Origin: Phycisphaerae bacterium
GTDB taxonomy: Bacteria > Planctomycetota > Phycisphaerae > Sedimentisphaerales > Anaerobacaceae
Direction: 5' to 3'
Length of the DNA: 7,272 bases
NCBI GenBank assembly: GCA_030630315.1
Contig: DAOVNI010000077.1
Span: forward strand, 1 to 7,272
Below the pieces are notes generated by a model that was not told the origin of the DNA, did not search any database, and saw only the letters and a program-made list of their open reading frames with translations. Position 1 is the first letter of the stretch. Every line of letters begins with the position of its first letter. Made by a program: the position numbers and the translations under genes. Shown here piece after piece: positions 5,792 to 7,272 of the stretch.

Positions 5792-6457
5792 TCAGAAATA
5801 TTCGACGTCGAGCGTATGGGGTAGTTTTTCGAGGGGGCAGCCGGAGCATCTGGCTTTCGGTTTGCAAAACTCTTTGCCGACTCTTACCAGCAATGCGTGG
5901 TACTCGTTGAAAAGCTGGATATCCTGCGGAAGATTGGACTGGAATAATTCGCGCAGCCGCTCGTAATCGGCGTCCGGGCCGATTAGCTGGTGACGAAAGG
6001 CGATTCGTGCGGTGTAGGCGTCCACGACGAAAATGGGTCTCTCGAGAGCGTAAAGTAAAATTGAGTCGGCTGTTTCGCGGCCGACGCCCTTTACGGCTAA
6101 AAGCTCGGCTCTCAACTGGTCGGTATCAAGGCCTTCGAGGTTGGTCAGCTTTCCATCATAGTTTTCAAAGAGCCAGTTTACGAAGTTTTTGAGCCGTTTT
6201 GCTTTTATATTGTAATAACCGGCCGGTCGGATGAGTTCAGCAAGGCGCGAGACGTCAAAGTGATAGAGTTTTTCGGGGGTCAAATGGTCGGCGGATTTTA
6301 GATTTGCTATTGCTTTTTCGACATTGCCCCAGTTTGTGTTCTGGGTCAGGATGGCACCTGCGATTATCTCGAACTGGGTCTGGCCGGGCCACCAATGCTG
6401 AGGGCCAAAGCGGTCGAAAAGCAGTTGATAAATCTCGGTCAACTGTTTGCTTATCAT
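5792..6457 (-). CDS. Endonuclease III-like DNA glycosylase (COG2231 / MagIII type)
   Basis: A 221-residue HhH-GPD superfamily protein for base excision repair. The family hallmark WWPGQTQFEIIAGAILTQNT continuing into WGNVEKAI (residues 22-50) identifies the COG2231 branch, not classical Nth. The helix-hairpin-helix is LLAVKGVGRETADSIL (119-134), and the catalytic aspartate is Asp146 in VVDAYTARI. In E. coli Nth the motif is GVGRKTA with catalytic Lys120; here Glu128 stands at that place, so bifunctional lyase activity is unlikely. The H. pylori 3-methyladenine glycosylase MagIII is recalled to have a similar substitution. The C-terminus has Cys198, Cys204 and Cys207 but no fourth cysteine, so a normal [4Fe-4S] cluster is doubtful. 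The start at 6457 gives the usual family N-terminus, but no good ribosome binding site precedes it. It faces the ABC operon and is probably monocistronic. An alkylated-purine substrate is inferred. Confidence 0.88.
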   Translation of the reverse strand: MISKQLTEIYQLLFDRFGPQHWWPGQTQFEIIAGAILTQNTNWGNVEKAIANLKSADHLTPEKLYHFDVSRLAELIRPAGYYNIKAKRLKNFVNWLFENYDGKLTNLEGLDTDQLRAELLAVKGVGRETADSILLYALERPIFVVDAYTARIAFRHQLIGPDADYERLRELFQSNLPQDIQLFNEYHALLVRVGKEFCKPKARCSGCPLEKLPHTLDVEYF

Positions 6458-6548
6458 CGCGGTAATTGCCGTTCCTAAAAGAGTGTCATTTTTTGACTAT
6501 TGTAATCTCGGCTCATCTAAAGTAAACTCTGCAAAAATTTAGAAATAG

Positions 6549-6617
6549 CCACTAAGACTCGTGCTACGTAGCAAGTACTTCGCAGAGTAGTACACCAAGG
6601 CACAAAGAGTTTAGTGG
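6549..6617. repeat. Nested palindromic element within a dispersed-type repeat
   Basis: Outer arms CCACTAAGACTC (6549-6560) and GAGTTTAGTGG (6607-6617) pair with one bulged G at 6556. Inside are a perfect 12-bp palindrome TGCTACGTAGCA (6562-6573) and a small stem GTACT/AGTAC (6575-6579 with 6589-6593). The flanking words CCACTAAGAC and ACCAAGGCACAAAG look like one known intergenic repeat style split by the inner part (about 6559-6593), which suggests insertion of a small palindromic element. No coding potential is seen. The role is unknown: a mobile repeat or a structured RNA at the head of the next transcript. Confidence 0.6.
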
Positions 6618-6624
6618 TATTTAA

Positions 6625-6642
6625 CCACGGATGGCACGGATT
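6625..6642. repeat. Short direct repeat CACGGAT
   Basis: CACGGAT occurs at 6626-6632 and 6635-6641, a period of 9 nt, in the context CCACGGATGGCACGGATT. Words of this kind recur in intergenic regions of several planctomycete-like genomes (recalled, not checked). Apart from this and the palindromic element, the 241 bp gap (6458-6698) shows only A/T-rich sequence, and no clear promoter or gene. Confidence 0.45.
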
Positions 6643-6698
6643 AAATAAAATTTAAAAGTAAATTAAGAAAAGTTACAATCCAGAGAACAGCCAACAGA

Positions 6699-7272
6699 AT
6701 GAAAGATAAATACAAGCACAGCTCGAGTCAACTGCTTAACTTTACACGAGATTCTTATTTTGAACGGACGAGCCGGCCGATTTACGCCATAGTTTTTCTG
6801 CTGCCTCTTATTGTTTTCTACGAGGTGGGAACGATTTTGATTAATACCGACGTGCTGAACCAAACTCAGGTCCGGGTGGTGGCGTTTGTATGGCTGCAAA
6901 GTTTTCTCGATGAATACGTGGGACTCGGCAGCAGATTAGCGTGGATAGCACCTCCCCTGGTAGTTGTCGTGATTTTGATAGCGCTGCAATTAGCGTCGCG
7001 CAAACGGTGGGACTTTGGTCTCGGCGATATTCTGCCAATGGTGGTCGAGTGCATTCTGCTTGCAGCTCCGTTGATTGTGTTGAGTTTATTTTTGAATAGT
7101 CCAGCCGAGCCACAAGGCGGTATCGGCCGGTTCGACAACAGCGTGGCACGAATACAGATTGAATCGGTGCCGAGCTGCTCTTCGGCTACAGGAGGCAGTT
7201 TATCGCCGGCGGCTACGGAACCCGGCAGCGCTGAGGTGCCCCCCCTTAGAAACTCCACAATGGGTAATAAAT
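6699..7272 (+). CDS. Membrane protein N-terminal part, probable CPBP family (3' end outside window)
   Basis: The frame opens at ATG 6699 and stays open to the window end, giving 191 residues. A short soluble N-terminus (YFERTSRPIYA at 20-30) leads to a hydrophobic helix at 28-50, a second at 82-99 and a third at 111-132. This matches the start of planctomycete CPBP-family (CAAX protease/bacteriocin-processing) intramembrane proteins as I remember them. The family's glutamate motif (EExxxR) and histidine motifs would follow and are not seen in this frame, so the assignment rests on the N-terminal pattern only. Residues 133-191 are a low-complexity Ser/Pro/Gly/Ala stretch, odd for the place where the first catalytic motif would be expected. 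No strong ribosome binding site precedes the ATG (only AGAGAA at about 6682-6687). It is probably transcribed alone, divergently from the glycosylase gene. Confidence 0.62.
   Translation, partial: MKDKYKHSSSQLLNFTRDSYFERTSRPIYAIVFLLPLIVFYEVGTILINTDVLNQTQVRVVAFVWLQSFLDEYVGLGSRLAWIAPPLVVVVILIALQLASRKRWDFGLGDILPMVVECILLAAPLIVLSLFLNSPAEPQGGIGRFDNSVARIQIESVPSCSSATGGSLSPAATEPGSAEVPPLRNSTMGNK

Noticed and set aside
6866..7258. Minus-strand open frames at 6866-7258 and 6841-7149
   Set aside because: They lie opposite the membrane protein, which has three clear hydrophobic helices. The minus frames lack domains and ribosome binding sites.
1..7272. CRISPR array, tRNA, rRNA, transposase or phage genes
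   Set aside because: None was seen on reading. There are no regularly spaced repeats of 23-40 bp, no cloverleaf with CCA context and no integrase or transposase motifs.

Overview
The window looks like chromosomal DNA of a Planctomycetota-type bacterium, perhaps close to the Phycisphaerae. This is inferred from protein style, not from a marker gene. The main clues are compact DUF4139 secreted proteins, a membrane protein at the right edge resembling planctomycete CPBP-family proteins, and intergenic repeats of the CACGGAT / CCACTAAGAC type. There is no rRNA, tRNA, CRISPR array or transposase.

Left third (1-2556, + strand): two tandem, near-identical DUF4139 (mucoidy-inhibitor-A-like) proteins. 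The first is cut by the window edge. The second is complete, with a signal peptide. They agree at about 93% of aligned residues by hand count, but a central linker of about 31-34 residues is almost entirely different.

Middle (2557-3041): an intergenic region that is not empty. The minus strand carries what looks like a small decayed gene (2571-2927) with its own Shine-Dalgarno, broken by a stop and probably by two homopolymer frameshifts. Next comes an A/T tract, then a textbook sigma70-like promoter whose -10 and start region are covered by a perfect 10+10 bp inverted repeat.

3042-5754 (+ strand): a three-gene operon from that promoter, made of a short YtrA-type GntR repressor, an ABC ATPase overlapping it by 8 bp, and a polytopic membrane protein of 463 residues. 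The likely arrangement is an autorepressed, ligand-induced ABC export or envelope-response module. The substrate cannot be read from sequence.

5755-6457: a short hairpin-bearing gap, then a convergent minus-strand gene for a COG2231/MagIII-like relative of endonuclease III. It lacks the catalytic lysine and one cluster cysteine.

Right end (6458-7272): a 241 bp gap with a nested palindromic repeat that looks inserted into a dispersed repeat, then the start of a membrane protein (probable CPBP family) that runs off the window.

The most interesting points are the duplicated DUF4139 pair with a hypervariable linker, the decayed minus-strand gene, the clear operator/promoter architecture, the altered glycosylase active site, and the nested palindromic element.
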